A stretch of 64,000 bases of DNA. It comes from an uncultured Aquimarina sp. Lineage in GTDB: Bacteria; Bacteroidota; Bacteroidia; Flavobacteriales; Flavobacteriaceae. Shown here piece by piece: positions 25,197 to 33,705 of the stretch. How positions within the stretch are numbered: position 1 is the first letter of the stretch; each line of letters begins with the position of its first letter. The stretch lies in NCBI GenBank assembly GCA_947498775.1, contig CANMLL010000022.1, positions 1 through 64,000 of the forward strand, in the 5' to 3' direction. The notes below the pieces were generated by a model. That model did no database searches. It was not told the DNA's origin and worked only from the letters and a program-made list of their open reading frames with translations. Made by a program: the position numbers and the translations under genes.

Positions 25197-25250
25197 ATAA
25201 TAGTTTAAACATATAGTTAGAATCCCGATGAAAAGTCGGGATTTTTTTTT
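25180..25250 (+). terminator. Transcription attenuator: mutually exclusive antiterminator and terminator
   Basis: The terminator is a perfect 8-bp stem, AATCCCGA (25221-25228) with TCGGGATT (25236-25243), with a 7-nt loop and a run of nine T. A second identical TCGGGATT at 25180-25187, inside the last codons of the leader peptide, can pair with the same AATCCCGA instead and so prevent terminator formation. A ribosome stalled on the Phe/Tyr codons leaves 25180-25187 free (read-through). One that reaches the stop at 25194 covers it (termination). pheA begins 20 bp later. Confidence 0.88.
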
Positions 25251-25270
25251 GATAAGAAATTTTAAAACGT

Positions 25271-26101
25271 TTGAGAAAAAAAGTTGCCATACAAGGAATA
25301 AAAGGATCGTATCATCATGGAGTTGCACAGGCATATTTTGGTAAAGATATTGATGTAGATGAGTGCATGTCGTTTCAAGAATTGGTACATAGTCTTGAAG
25401 ATCAAAAAAGTACAGATGCTGTAATGGCTATTGAAAACTCCATTGCAGGTTCTATTATACCTAACTATGCGTATATCGATGAGCATGATCTTACTATTAG
25501 CGGAGAATATTTTTTACCAATTCATCATTGTTTGATGGCGCTAGATGGTCAGGAAATTTCTGATATCAAAGAAGTGTATTCGCACCCAATGGCATTGTTG
25601 CAATGCAAAGAATTTTTTAGAGAGCATCCACATATCAAATTGGTTGAAGATGCCGATACCGCAGATGTAGCCAAAAGAATCCAGGAAAAACAACTCAAAG
25701 GAATTGCAGCGGTAGCTGGGGAGACAGCGGCTAGTATTTATAATCTAAACATTCTTGCAAAGGAAATACAAACCATAAAATCAAACAGCACCCGTTTTTT
25801 TATTTTAAATACCAGAGAAGATTCGGGAGTAAAGCAACAAGATATCAATAAGGCGTCGTTAAAATTTCTAACAGATCACAAAAGAGGAAGTTTGGCAACC
25901 GTACTTAATGTGATGAGTGATTGTAATTTAAATTTAACCAAAATACAATCGTTACCCATTATTGATATGCCATGGAAGTATTCCTTTTTTGTCGATATTA
26001 CTTTTAAGGATTATATGGATTATGAAAAGGCAATGTCAATTTTAAAGATCATGGCTTTAGAATTAAAAGTATTAGGAGAATATAAAAATCAAAACGGATG
26101 A
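25271..26101 (+). CDS. pheA: Prephenate dehydratase
   Basis: This enzyme converts prephenate to phenylpyruvate, the committed step to phenylalanine. The 276-residue monofunctional protein has KVAIQGIKGSYHHGVAQAYF at the N-terminus, IENSIAGSI near residue 58, the catalytic TRF motif in SNSTRFFIL (near residue 175), and a C-terminal ACT domain (KRGSLATVLNVMSDCNLNLTKIQSLP) for feedback by Phe. No chorismate mutase domain is fused; that is on the DAHP synthase downstream. The start is TTG at 25271: no ATG is near, and family members begin at this point. It is behind the Phe leader attenuator and overlaps the aminotransferase gene by 4 nt. Confidence 0.95.
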   Translation: MRKKVAIQGIKGSYHHGVAQAYFGKDIDVDECMSFQELVHSLEDQKSTDAVMAIENSIAGSIIPNYAYIDEHDLTISGEYFLPIHHCLMALDGQEISDIKEVYSHPMALLQCKEFFREHPHIKLVEDADTADVAKRIQEKQLKGIAAVAGETAASIYNLNILAKEIQTIKSNSTRFFILNTREDSGVKQQDINKASLKFLTDHKRGSLATVLNVMSDCNLNLTKIQSLPIIDMPWKYSFFVDITFKDYMDYEKAMSILKIMALELKVLGEYKNQNG

Positions 26102-27273
26102 GCATTCAAACCGCAAAAAGATTAGAGACCGTAGAAGAATACTATTTCTCAAAAAAATTAAGAGAGGTAAGAGGCTTGGTAGCTTCAGGAAAACCAATTC
26201 TGAATATGGCTATTGGAAGCCCAGATTTAGATCCTCCTGTAGAAGTGGTAAAGGCAATCCAGGAAGCGGTCATTGTAGATGGGGCTCATAAGTATCAGAG
26301 TTATCAAGGGTTACCAGAATTGCGCCTGGCGATTACTGATTTTTATAAAGATAAATATAAGGTAGTGCTAAATCCTGAAAATGAGATTCTTCCGTTAATG
26401 GGTTCCAAAGAAGGAATTATGCATATTTCGTTGGCATATCTTAATGAAGGTGATGAGGTGTTGGTACCAAATCCCGGATATCCAACATATTCATCGGTAA
26501 CCAATTTGGTGGGAGCAAAACCAGTTTTTTATGATCTTATAGAAGAGAATGGATGGGAACCTGATTTTTATACACTTTCAAAAATGGATCTGAGTAAGGT
26601 GAAAATTATGTGGGTTAATTATCCAAACATGCCTACAGGGGCTTCCGGTAATGTTGAAATGTTCAAAAAAATGATTGATTTTGCAAAAAAGCATAGTATT
26701 CTATTGGTAAAGGATAATCCGTATAGCTTTATTCTTAATGATAGTCCGGTAAGCATTTTATCTATTGACGGGGCCAAAGAAGTGGCTTTAGAACTAAATT
26801 CCTTAAGTAAGACCTTTAATATGGCAGGATGGCGAGTAGGTATGGTAAGCGGAAGTGCTGATAAGATCGAAGCAATCCTAAAAGTGAAAAGCAATATGGA
26901 TAGTGGTATGTTTCAAGGGATACAAAAAGGAGCCATTGCTGCATTAAAAATTTCAAATGGATGGTACGATAAAATGAATACGATCTATAAAAAAAGAAGA
27001 GCATTGATTTGGGAACTGGCATCATTTTTAGGATGTACCTACGATAAAAAGGCAAAAGGGATGTTTGTTTGGGCAAAATTGCCTGCTGGAACAGATGCTG
27101 TGGATTTTATAGATACAATTCTTTATAAGCATGATGTGTTTATTGCACCAGGGGATATTTTTGGAAGTAATGGTAAGGGGTATATTCGTTTTTCGCTTTG
27201 CGTTACCCAAGAAAATATCAAAGAAGCTATTGGAAGATTTAAGAATGATACTGTCGTAAATCAAAAATCGTAA
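26098..27273 (+). CDS. Class I/II PLP aminotransferase, probably aromatic
   Basis: The 391-residue fold-type I aminotransferase shows NMAIGSPDLDPP, KYQSYQGLPELRLAITDFY, VLVPNPGYPTYSS, NYPNMPTGA, KDNPYSFIL and the PLP lysine in SLSKTFNMAGWRVGM (near residue 238). Its ATG overlaps the pheA stop (ATGA). Lying between pheA and tyrA, it most likely transaminates phenylpyruvate and 4-hydroxyphenylpyruvate to Phe and Tyr. Sequence alone would also allow aspartate or another amino donor or acceptor in the same subfamily. Confidence 0.9.
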   Translation: MSIQTAKRLETVEEYYFSKKLREVRGLVASGKPILNMAIGSPDLDPPVEVVKAIQEAVIVDGAHKYQSYQGLPELRLAITDFYKDKYKVVLNPENEILPLMGSKEGIMHISLAYLNEGDEVLVPNPGYPTYSSVTNLVGAKPVFYDLIEENGWEPDFYTLSKMDLSKVKIMWVNYPNMPTGASGNVEMFKKMIDFAKKHSILLVKDNPYSFILNDSPVSILSIDGAKEVALELNSLSKTFNMAGWRVGMVSGSADKIEAILKVKSNMDSGMFQGIQKGAIAALKISNGWYDKMNTIYKKRRALIWELASFLGCTYDKKAKGMFVWAKLPAGTDAVDFIDTILYKHDVFIAPGDIFGSNGKGYIRFSLCVTQENIKEAIGRFKNDTVVNQKS

Positions 27274-27285
27274 CTCATAAATAGT

Positions 27286-28134
27286 ATGAATGTATTCATA
27301 ATAGGAATAGGATTAATTGGGGGATCGTTTGCGATAGATATTAAAGCTGCTTTTAACGAAGCTATAATTTATGGTATTGATCAAAGTGAAGAAAACTTGG
27401 ATATGGCCCTACAATTAGGTGTTATAGATAAGAAATCAACTTTGCAAGAGATAAAAGAGGCAGATATTGTGATTATAGCAATACCCGTAGACGCAACGGT
27501 GGCAATAATCTCAGAGGTTTTAGATCTGGTTTCAGATAATTGTTTGGTTTTTGATGTGGGATCTACAAAGAAAAGGCTTTGCGAGGTTATTGCAAATCAT
27601 GATAAAAGAAGAAATTACTTAGCTGCACATCCTATTGCAGGTACAGAATTTTCGGGCCCACAAGCAGCTATTGCAAACCTATACCGGGGCAAAACAAACA
27701 TAGTTTGCGAGGTAGAAAAAACAGCTTTTAAATTACAAGAGAAAGGAATGGAGATCTTTTCAAGACTGGGTATGCGAATTAGATATATGGACCCCGTATC
27801 ACATGATAGGCATATTGCATATGTATCTCATTTATCACACATAAGCTCATTTATGTTAGGTAAAACGGTAATCGAAAAAGAAAAAAATGAAAGAGATATT
27901 TTTGATATGGCCGGTAGTGGTTTCGCTTCAACGGTGAGACTAGCCAAAAGTTCACCTGCAATGTGGACCCCAATTTTTAAGCATAATAAAGAGAATGTAA
28001 TCGAAACACTGCAAGAATATATTGCCAATCTTACGCAGTTCAAAGAATTAATGGAGCAAGATGATTTTGATGAAATTTATAAAGAAATGGAAGACGCAAA
28101 TCATATCAAATCAATTTTGAAAGGGATTTCGTAA
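27286..28134 (+). CDS. tyrA: Prephenate dehydrogenase
   Basis: TyrA makes 4-hydroxyphenylpyruvate from prephenate with NAD(P), the committed step to tyrosine. The 282-residue monofunctional protein has the dinucleotide motif VFIIGIGLIGGSFAIDI at the N-terminus, GSTKKRL, HPIAGTEFSGPQAA with the catalytic His (near residue 110), and HDRHIAYVSHLSHISSFML. No ACT or mutase domain is fused. It is 12 bp after the aminotransferase and in the same attenuated operon. Confidence 0.95.
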   Translation: MNVFIIGIGLIGGSFAIDIKAAFNEAIIYGIDQSEENLDMALQLGVIDKKSTLQEIKEADIVIIAIPVDATVAIISEVLDLVSDNCLVFDVGSTKKRLCEVIANHDKRRNYLAAHPIAGTEFSGPQAAIANLYRGKTNIVCEVEKTAFKLQEKGMEIFSRLGMRIRYMDPVSHDRHIAYVSHLSHISSFMLGKTVIEKEKNERDIFDMAGSGFASTVRLAKSSPAMWTPIFKHNKENVIETLQEYIANLTQFKELMEQDDFDEIYKEMEDANHIKSILKGIS

Positions 28135-28182
28135 TAAAAACACTAAAAAACCTCAATAATAATAAAAGAATAAAAGATAGAA

Positions 28183-29265
28183 ATGGAAAATAAAAAAGAA
28201 CTTAGAAACTGGTTAGATACATACAACTTAGATCATCCTTTGGTAATCGGCGGGCCTTGTAGTGCTGAAACCGAAGAACAAGTACTAAAAATAGCGCATC
28301 AGCTCAAAGACTCTGATGCTACTGTGCTTAGAGCTGGGATCTGGAAACCAAGAACGAGACCTGGTAATTTTGAAGGAGTAGGTGCCCTGGGGTTAAAATG
28401 GCTGCAAAGGGCAAAAGAAGAAACTGGGATGAAAATCGCTACCGAAGTGGCAAATCCACATCATGTAGAGTTGGCTCTGGAGCACGGAGTAGATGTATTA
28501 TGGGTTGGTGCCAGAAGCACTGTATCACCATTTATTGTACAGGATATTGCCGATGCATGTAAAGGAATCGATAACCCGGTACTGATCAAAAACCCGATAA
28601 ATCCAGATCTTTCACTTTGGTTGGGAGCTGTAGAACGCTTTTATACGGCAGATGTAAAAAATCTTGGCGTGATTCACAGAGGATTTTCGACCTATGAAAA
28701 AACGAAATATCGAAATATCCCAGAATGGCAAATTCCTATTGATTTGCAAAACCGTTTTCCCGATCTGCCATTGATCTTGGATCCATCTCATATAGCTGGG
28801 AATAGAGATTTAATTTTTGATCTTTCTCAAACAGCTTTAGATCTTAATTTTGATGGATTGATCGTAGAGACTCATTATGATCCCGATAATGCATGGAGTG
28901 ATGCTAAACAGCAAATTACACCTGATACTTTAATTCAACATATGAAAGATTTAAAAATCCGAAAAGAGGTAGGGGTTGATGAAGCTTATCAAAAAGCACT
29001 GAATGAGCTAAGAGCAAAAATTGATATTGCCGATAACCAATTATTAGAAACATTATCAAAAAGAATGAAAATTTCTGATGAAATAGGAAAGGTGAAAGCG
29101 AAGCAAAATGTTGCAATTCTCCAGTCTAAACGTTGGAATGAGATACTAGGGAAAATGATCCTTGAGGGTGAAGAAAAGGGACTAAGCGAAGAATTTATGC
29201 TAAGAATTTATAAAGCAATACACCAGGAGTCTATTAACCATCAGGAAAAAGTGGCTAGAGGATAA
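28183..29265 (+). CDS. Bifunctional DAHP synthase / chorismate mutase
   Basis: The protein joins the first step of the shikimate pathway (PEP plus erythrose 4-phosphate to DAHP) with chorismate-to-prephenate mutase. The N-terminal 260 residues are a type I-beta-like DAHP synthase: VIGGPCSAETEEQ, LRAGIWKPRTRPGNFEGVG, KNPINPDLSLW, GVIHRGFSTY and DPSHIAGNRDL. The C-terminal 90 residues are an AroQ mutase helix bundle: ALNELRAKIDIADNQLLETL and SKRMKISDEIGKVKAKQNV. This supplies prephenate to the PheA and TyrA encoded upstream. An order with mutase at the C-terminus is typical of Bacteroidota. A repeat-bearing terminator follows. Confidence 0.94.
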   Translation: MENKKELRNWLDTYNLDHPLVIGGPCSAETEEQVLKIAHQLKDSDATVLRAGIWKPRTRPGNFEGVGALGLKWLQRAKEETGMKIATEVANPHHVELALEHGVDVLWVGARSTVSPFIVQDIADACKGIDNPVLIKNPINPDLSLWLGAVERFYTADVKNLGVIHRGFSTYEKTKYRNIPEWQIPIDLQNRFPDLPLILDPSHIAGNRDLIFDLSQTALDLNFDGLIVETHYDPDNAWSDAKQQITPDTLIQHMKDLKIRKEVGVDEAYQKALNELRAKIDIADNQLLETLSKRMKISDEIGKVKAKQNVAILQSKRWNEILGKMILEGEEKGLSEEFMLRIYKAIHQESINHQEKVARG

Positions 29266-29274
29266 TAAAAAAAA

Positions 29275-29394
29275 GGTCTAAAAAGTCGTCATTGCGAGCA
29301 TAGCTAAGGAATCTGTCAAATTTAGGTTACTGAAAAACAAATTACTTCAAAATTTAAATTTTTCGTAATGACGTTTTTTGAGTCTTTTTAGACC
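29275..29394. repeat. Nested inverted repeats: dispersed CGTCATTGCGAG element inside a terminator-like stem
   Basis: Outer arms GGTCTAAAAAG (29275-29285) and CTTTTTAGACC (29384-29394) are perfect 11-bp inverted copies with flanking A and T runs, like an intrinsic terminator for both converging genes. Inside them lie CGTCATTGCGAG (29287-29298) and CGTAATGACG (29364-29373), ends of a repeat that I recall as widespread in bacterial intergenic regions. The layout suggests the repeat inserted into the loop of a terminator. Confidence 0.65.
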
Positions 29395-29417
29395 TCTTTT
29401 CTTATAGTAGTGGTAAT

Positions 29418-29873
29418 TTATATTTTTCTTTTGAAGGTGTAACGGGTTACGTAAATCCCATTACCATCACCTTTTCCACCGAAACTTTCAACACCACTGT
29501 TAATAAAAGCCAGTTCCCAACCTTGAGTAGACATTTCATTAATTTTTGAAGTTACTATGGCATCATTTGCAGCAATGTTTTGAAAACGAATTCCGCCTAG
29601 ATTAAAGAAGTTTAAAAGTTTGGTTTCATCAAAAGCTTTTACGCGAATTTCACCGCGATCAGATTTATTTCTTTTGTCATCTTGACCTGTACGAGTAGAG
29701 GTAAATTCTTTGTAATCGCGCACTTCGTTGGTGGTAAGCATTCTTGATCGACCAAGACCGTTAGGAACTATTGATTCTATAACTGTTACAATTTGATACT
29801 CAAATGTGTCTTGAGCAAAGGTTGTGTTTAAGCCAAGAACAAGAAGAGCGACTAATACCAAGTTTTTTTTCAT
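29418..29873 (-). CDS. Secreted protein of unknown function, DUF4177-like end
   Basis: The protein has 151 residues when started at the MKKNLVLVALLVLG signal peptide (29873); an upstream in-frame ATG at 29915 would add 14 residues that spoil the signal. Cleavage is expected after NTTFA. The mature part has NEMSTQGWELAFINSG and a closing YVTRYTFKRK. This W-E-L plus final aromatic-strand pattern recalls DUF4177, a small alpha-beta family of unknown function; I am not certain. It is monocistronic and convergent with the aromatic operon. Confidence 0.72.
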   Translation of the reverse strand: MKKNLVLVALLVLGLNTTFAQDTFEYQIVTVIESIVPNGLGRSRMLTTNEVRDYKEFTSTRTGQDDKRNKSDRGEIRVKAFDETKLLNFFNLGGIRFQNIAANDAIVTSKINEMSTQGWELAFINSGVESFGGKGDGNGIYVTRYTFKRKI

Positions 29874-29990
29874 AATGATTTCAATTTTAAAAGTTAATAT
29901 CACCCTATTAATCAATAGTTATGCCAATTTTTTTTCAATAAAGAAAAAATTTGATATCTAATCACTATTAATATTTGCATCTTTGCATTG

Positions 29991-30941
29991 ATGACAGGTA
30001 CAGTATATAAATCTACCGGAAGTTGGTATACCGTTAAAACTGATGACGGTAAGATATACGAGTGCCGAATAAAAGGTAAATTCAGGATAAAAGATATAAA
30101 AAGCACTAATCCAGTATCTGTTGGTGATGTAGTAGATTTTAAGCTAGAGACCAAAAACGATCAAGAAACAGGAGTCATAGAAAACATTCATGAACGATAC
30201 AATTATATCGTTAGAAAATCAGTAAAACTTTCAAAACAAACCCATATCATCGCTGCAAATATTGATGTGGTATTTTTATTAATCACTCTTAATAATCCAC
30301 CAACTTTTACAGCATTTATTGATCGATTTCTGGTCACAGCCGAAGCTTATGGTATTAAAGCTGTTTTGCTTTTCAATAAGATTGATACCTACCATGAAGA
30401 GGAACTTTTAGAGGTTAAATATCTCGCCGCTTTATATAGAAAAATAGGATACGAATGTATTGGGGTTTCGGCCAAAACAGGTAAAAATGTTGATAAAGTA
30501 AAGGGTTTAATGGAGGATAAAGTATGTATGTTTTCGGGACATAGCGGGGTGGGAAAATCTACCTTGGTTAATTTGATCGAGCCCAATTTGTCATTAAAAA
30601 CTGCAGAGATTAGTGAGCAACATCAGCAAGGACAACATACCACAACCTTTGCAGAAATGTTTGATTTAAGTTTTGGAGCCAAAATTATTGATACACCAGG
30701 TATCAAAGGGTTTGGGATCGTAGATATGAATAAAGAGGAAGTAGGCGATTATTTTCCTGAATTTTTTGAATTAAAATCGCAATGTAAGTTCAATAATTGC
30801 TTGCATATTAACGAACCCAAATGTGCAGTAAAAGAAGCTTTGGATCATGAAGAAATTGCCTGGTCGCGATATAAGAGTTATTTGCAAATTCTAGAAGGAG
30901 AAGAAGAAAGTTATAGAAAGAATACCTATGATCAGGAATAA
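29991..30941 (+). CDS. rsgA: Ribosome small-subunit-dependent GTPase A
   Basis: RsgA assists late 30S maturation. The 316-residue protein has an N-terminal OB fold (TGTVYKSTGSWYTVKTDDGK) and a circularly permuted GTPase domain with order G4 (LLFNKIDTY), G5 (GVSAKTG), G1 (GHSGVGKSTLVN), G2 and G3 (DTPGIKGF). A C-terminal zinc finger has Cys and His in CKFNNCLHINEPKC. ATG 29991 is chosen over the TTG directly before it. The upstream sequence TTTGCATCTTTGCATTG resembles the promoter region of this phylum. Confidence 0.96.
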   Translation: MTGTVYKSTGSWYTVKTDDGKIYECRIKGKFRIKDIKSTNPVSVGDVVDFKLETKNDQETGVIENIHERYNYIVRKSVKLSKQTHIIAANIDVVFLLITLNNPPTFTAFIDRFLVTAEAYGIKAVLLFNKIDTYHEEELLEVKYLAALYRKIGYECIGVSAKTGKNVDKVKGLMEDKVCMFSGHSGVGKSTLVNLIEPNLSLKTAEISEQHQQGQHTTTFAEMFDLSFGAKIIDTPGIKGFGIVDMNKEEVGDYFPEFFELKSQCKFNNCLHINEPKCAVKEALDHEEIAWSRYKSYLQILEGEEESYRKNTYDQE

Positions 30942-31300
30942 CTTATTGCCCCACCTATATCCACTTAGGAAATAAAATTTCATAAAAAAAATCTCGGTAC
31001 CGAAAAATGAAACTCAAACCATGTATACTTGCAGTGTGAAATTTAGAGTCCAACGCGTTTTTATGTATTAGAACCTCGTTATGAGGGTTGTAAATACAAT
31101 AGCTACAGTAGTTTTCTTGATTTTGGCATAGCATTGCTATGGTTACATTAAAAAACTAAGTGAAGCGACTGTATTTGAAGTAGTTTTAACATGAAATAGA
31201 TTTTCTAATGCAGAAAACGGGTTCAATTGATTTTGAATGTATTCTAAAGAAAGATAGGGTTTAATAAGAGAATTTGTTTTTTAAAAAGATTGATAAATAA
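30942..31300. other. Intergenic region, no gene seen
   Basis: This 359-bp gap between rsgA and dtd has no credible reading frame on either strand, no clear terminator hairpin with a T run, and no recognised RNA motif. A small dyad, CCTCGTTATGAGG at 31075-31087, is the only structure noted. Confidence 0.5.
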
Positions 31301-31753
31301 ATGAGAGCCGTAATTCAAAGAGTTTCTGAAGCATCTGTAAGAGTTGAAGGGAAAATGATCTCAGCTATACAACAAGGATTACTTATTTTAATTGGGATCG
31401 AGAATGACGATACGATCGAGGATATTACATGGTTATCTGCAAAAATTTCTCGCTTAAGAATTTTTGGCGATGAAAACCAAGTAATGAACAGAAGTATATT
31501 GGATGTTGATGGTGAAGCTATTGTGGTAAGTCAATTCACACTTCATGCAAGTACCAAAAAGGGAAATAGACCAAGCTATAGTAAGGCAGCCAAACCAGAT
31601 GTTGCTATACTGCTATATGAAAGCTTTGTCAAACAGTTCGAAAAGGATTTAGGAAAAAAAGTAGGAACCGGAGTTTTTGGAGCAGATATGAAAGTATCAC
31701 TGCTTAACGATGGCCCGGTAACAATAATCATAGATACCAAGAATAAAGCATAA
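31301..31753 (+). CDS. dtd: D-aminoacyl-tRNA deacylase
   Basis: DTD removes D-amino acids (and glycine from tRNA-Ala) wrongly attached to tRNA. The 150-residue protein begins MRAVIQRVSEASVRVEG and contains LLILIGIENDDT, the active-site motif SQFTLHASTKKGNRPS (near residues 78-93), and the cross-subunit Gly-Pro motif as NDGPVTIIIDT at the end. Length and motifs match the family. Confidence 0.97.
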   Translation: MRAVIQRVSEASVRVEGKMISAIQQGLLILIGIENDDTIEDITWLSAKISRLRIFGDENQVMNRSILDVDGEAIVVSQFTLHASTKKGNRPSYSKAAKPDVAILLYESFVKQFEKDLGKKVGTGVFGADMKVSLLNDGPVTIIIDTKNKA

Positions 31754-31773
31754 TTACCCCAAAATAATTTTAT

Positions 31774-33684
31774 ATGAAAAACAGCTCACTAAAACTTCTA
31801 GTGGTTTTCATTTTATTGGCTTTTAGTAAAGTTTTTTCACAAGAGACTATTAATTTACAAGTTGCAAATATTGATTCCACCCTTACAAGAGGCGCAAATG
31901 CTGTGGTAAGATCAAAAGAGATGGTCATAGAAATTAATTCCATAAATTCTATGACGATCAAAACGAAAAGAATTGTTACCGTTCTTAACAAATTTGGTGA
32001 TGGTTATGCCAATTCTTATGAGTATTATAGCCCTTCTACCAAGATCAAAAAATTAGAAGCCATTATTTATGATGCCACAGGAAAAGAAATTAAAAAATAT
32101 AAAAAGAAAGATTTTAAAGATAGAAGTTATTATGATGGGATTTCTTTGATGAATGATGATCGTATAAAGTATATCGAGCATACGGCAATATCATATCCAT
32201 ATACGCTTGCTTGGGAAAGTGAGGTGGAGCATTCTTCTACTGCATTTATTCACTCCTGGAATCCTATTTTGGCGTACAAGCTAGGGGTGCAAAAATCATC
32301 ATATAAAATTTTGAATGCTACTTCAATTCCTATAAGAGTTAAAGAGTCAAATTTTGATAACTATGCCATAATTCAGAACAAAACAGATCATGAGGTGTCT
32401 TTTCAAATTGCAAATGTACCACCAAGGCAGCCAGAAGTACTTAGTCCGTCATATCAAGAAATGACCCCTCGAGTAAAAGTTGCCTTAAATGATTTTTCTT
32501 TAGAAGGAGTAAGAGGATCTGGAAACGATTGGAAGTCCTTTGGTAAATGGCAATACGATAAACTTCTCTCTGGGAGAAATGAACTTTCACAAGAAACAAT
32601 TACCGCGGTAAATACCTTGGTTGCTAATGCAGAAACCGATAAAGAAAAAGCAAAATTAATCTATGAATATGTTCAGGATAAAACTAGATATATAAGCCTG
32701 CAACTAGGTATTGGTGGATGGATGCCCTTTTTGGCAACAGATGTAGACAGATTGGGGTATGGGGATTGTAAAGCACTTACAAATTACACGAAAGCTTTAT
32801 TAGATAGCCAGAACATCACCTCGTATTATACCATTGTTTATGCAAAAGAAAGAAGAGATATTGATGCAGAATTTGCTTCAATGCAAGGAAATCATGTCAT
32901 TTTAAATATTCCTTATGAAGATGAAGAAATTTGGTTAGAATGCACCAATCAAACCACCCCATTCAATTTTATTGGAGATTTTACCGATGATAGAAATGTT
33001 TTGGTTGTAAAACCAGAAGGAGGCGTGATAAAGAGAACCAAAAAATACGAAGCAGAAGAAAATATCTTGAATACTGTTGCTACAATAAATTTGAAGGCAG
33101 ATAATTCTATGACGGCCACTTTAAAGAGAACATCACAGGGATTACAGTATGATTGGAATTATAATGTGCAATATGAAGAGCCAAAAGATCAAAAATTACA
33201 TTATAAAAAGAAATGGGGATACGTTAATAATCTAGAGGTTAATGCTGTAAAACCTACCGATGATAAAGACACCGTTATGTTTACTGAAGATGTTGAAGTT
33301 TCTTGTACTTCTTACACAAAAAAAGTAGGAAACCGACTCTTGTTAATGCCTAATGTTTTCAGTTGTGATCAAAGTACTTTGCCCAAATACAAAGATAGAC
33401 GTAATTCTTTAGTTATTTCTAGGGGTTATGTAAATACCGATCAATATATAATTGATCTGCCCAAGGGATATGCTTTAGGTAATCTACCCGAAAAGAAAAC
33501 TATAGAGACAGAATTTGGTAAGTATACCTATGAGTTAGAAAAAGTGAGTGAGTCACAAATAAAATTTAAACGATTTTTAAAAATAATAGATGGGGTTTTT
33601 CCGAAAGAAAAATATGAAGAATACAGAAAGTTCAGAGCCCAGATTAAAAAAATAGACAAATCAAGAATAGCACTTAAACAATAA
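31774..33684 (+). CDS. DUF3857 and transglutaminase-like protein
   Basis: The 636-residue secreted protein has a signal peptide (LVVFILLAFSKVFS, cleaved near residue 22). The N-terminal half is a DUF3857 beta domain (KTKRIVTVLNKFGDGYANSYEYY). A transglutaminase-like papain-fold core follows, with the catalytic Cys in YGDCKALTNYTKALL (near residue 331) and His in QGNHVILNIPYED (near residue 372). C-terminal beta sequence completes the usual DUF3857/transglutaminase/DUF3858 order. Such proteins are common and often paired in Bacteroidota; substrates are unknown. The next gene, 21 bp downstream, is a paralogue without the Cys. Confidence 0.88.
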   Translation: MKNSSLKLLVVFILLAFSKVFSQETINLQVANIDSTLTRGANAVVRSKEMVIEINSINSMTIKTKRIVTVLNKFGDGYANSYEYYSPSTKIKKLEAIIYDATGKEIKKYKKKDFKDRSYYDGISLMNDDRIKYIEHTAISYPYTLAWESEVEHSSTAFIHSWNPILAYKLGVQKSSYKILNATSIPIRVKESNFDNYAIIQNKTDHEVSFQIANVPPRQPEVLSPSYQEMTPRVKVALNDFSLEGVRGSGNDWKSFGKWQYDKLLSGRNELSQETITAVNTLVANAETDKEKAKLIYEYVQDKTRYISLQLGIGGWMPFLATDVDRLGYGDCKALTNYTKALLDSQNITSYYTIVYAKERRDIDAEFASMQGNHVILNIPYEDEEIWLECTNQTTPFNFIGDFTDDRNVLVVKPEGGVIKRTKKYEAEENILNTVATINLKADNSMTATLKRTSQGLQYDWNYNVQYEEPKDQKLHYKKKWGYVNNLEVNAVKPTDDKDTVMFTEDVEVSCTSYTKKVGNRLLLMPNVFSCDQSTLPKYKDRRNSLVISRGYVNTDQYIIDLPKGYALGNLPEKKTIETEFGKYTYELEKVSESQIKFKRFLKIIDGVFPKEKYEEYRKFRAQIKKIDKSRIALKQ

Positions 33685-33705
33685 TAACTAACCATTTTTT
33701 TAAAC

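Noticed and set aside
25092..25486. Two minus-strand frames over the pheA leader and start
   Set aside because: They are antisense shadows of pheA and of the leader region; the plus-strand leader peptide explains the sequence better.
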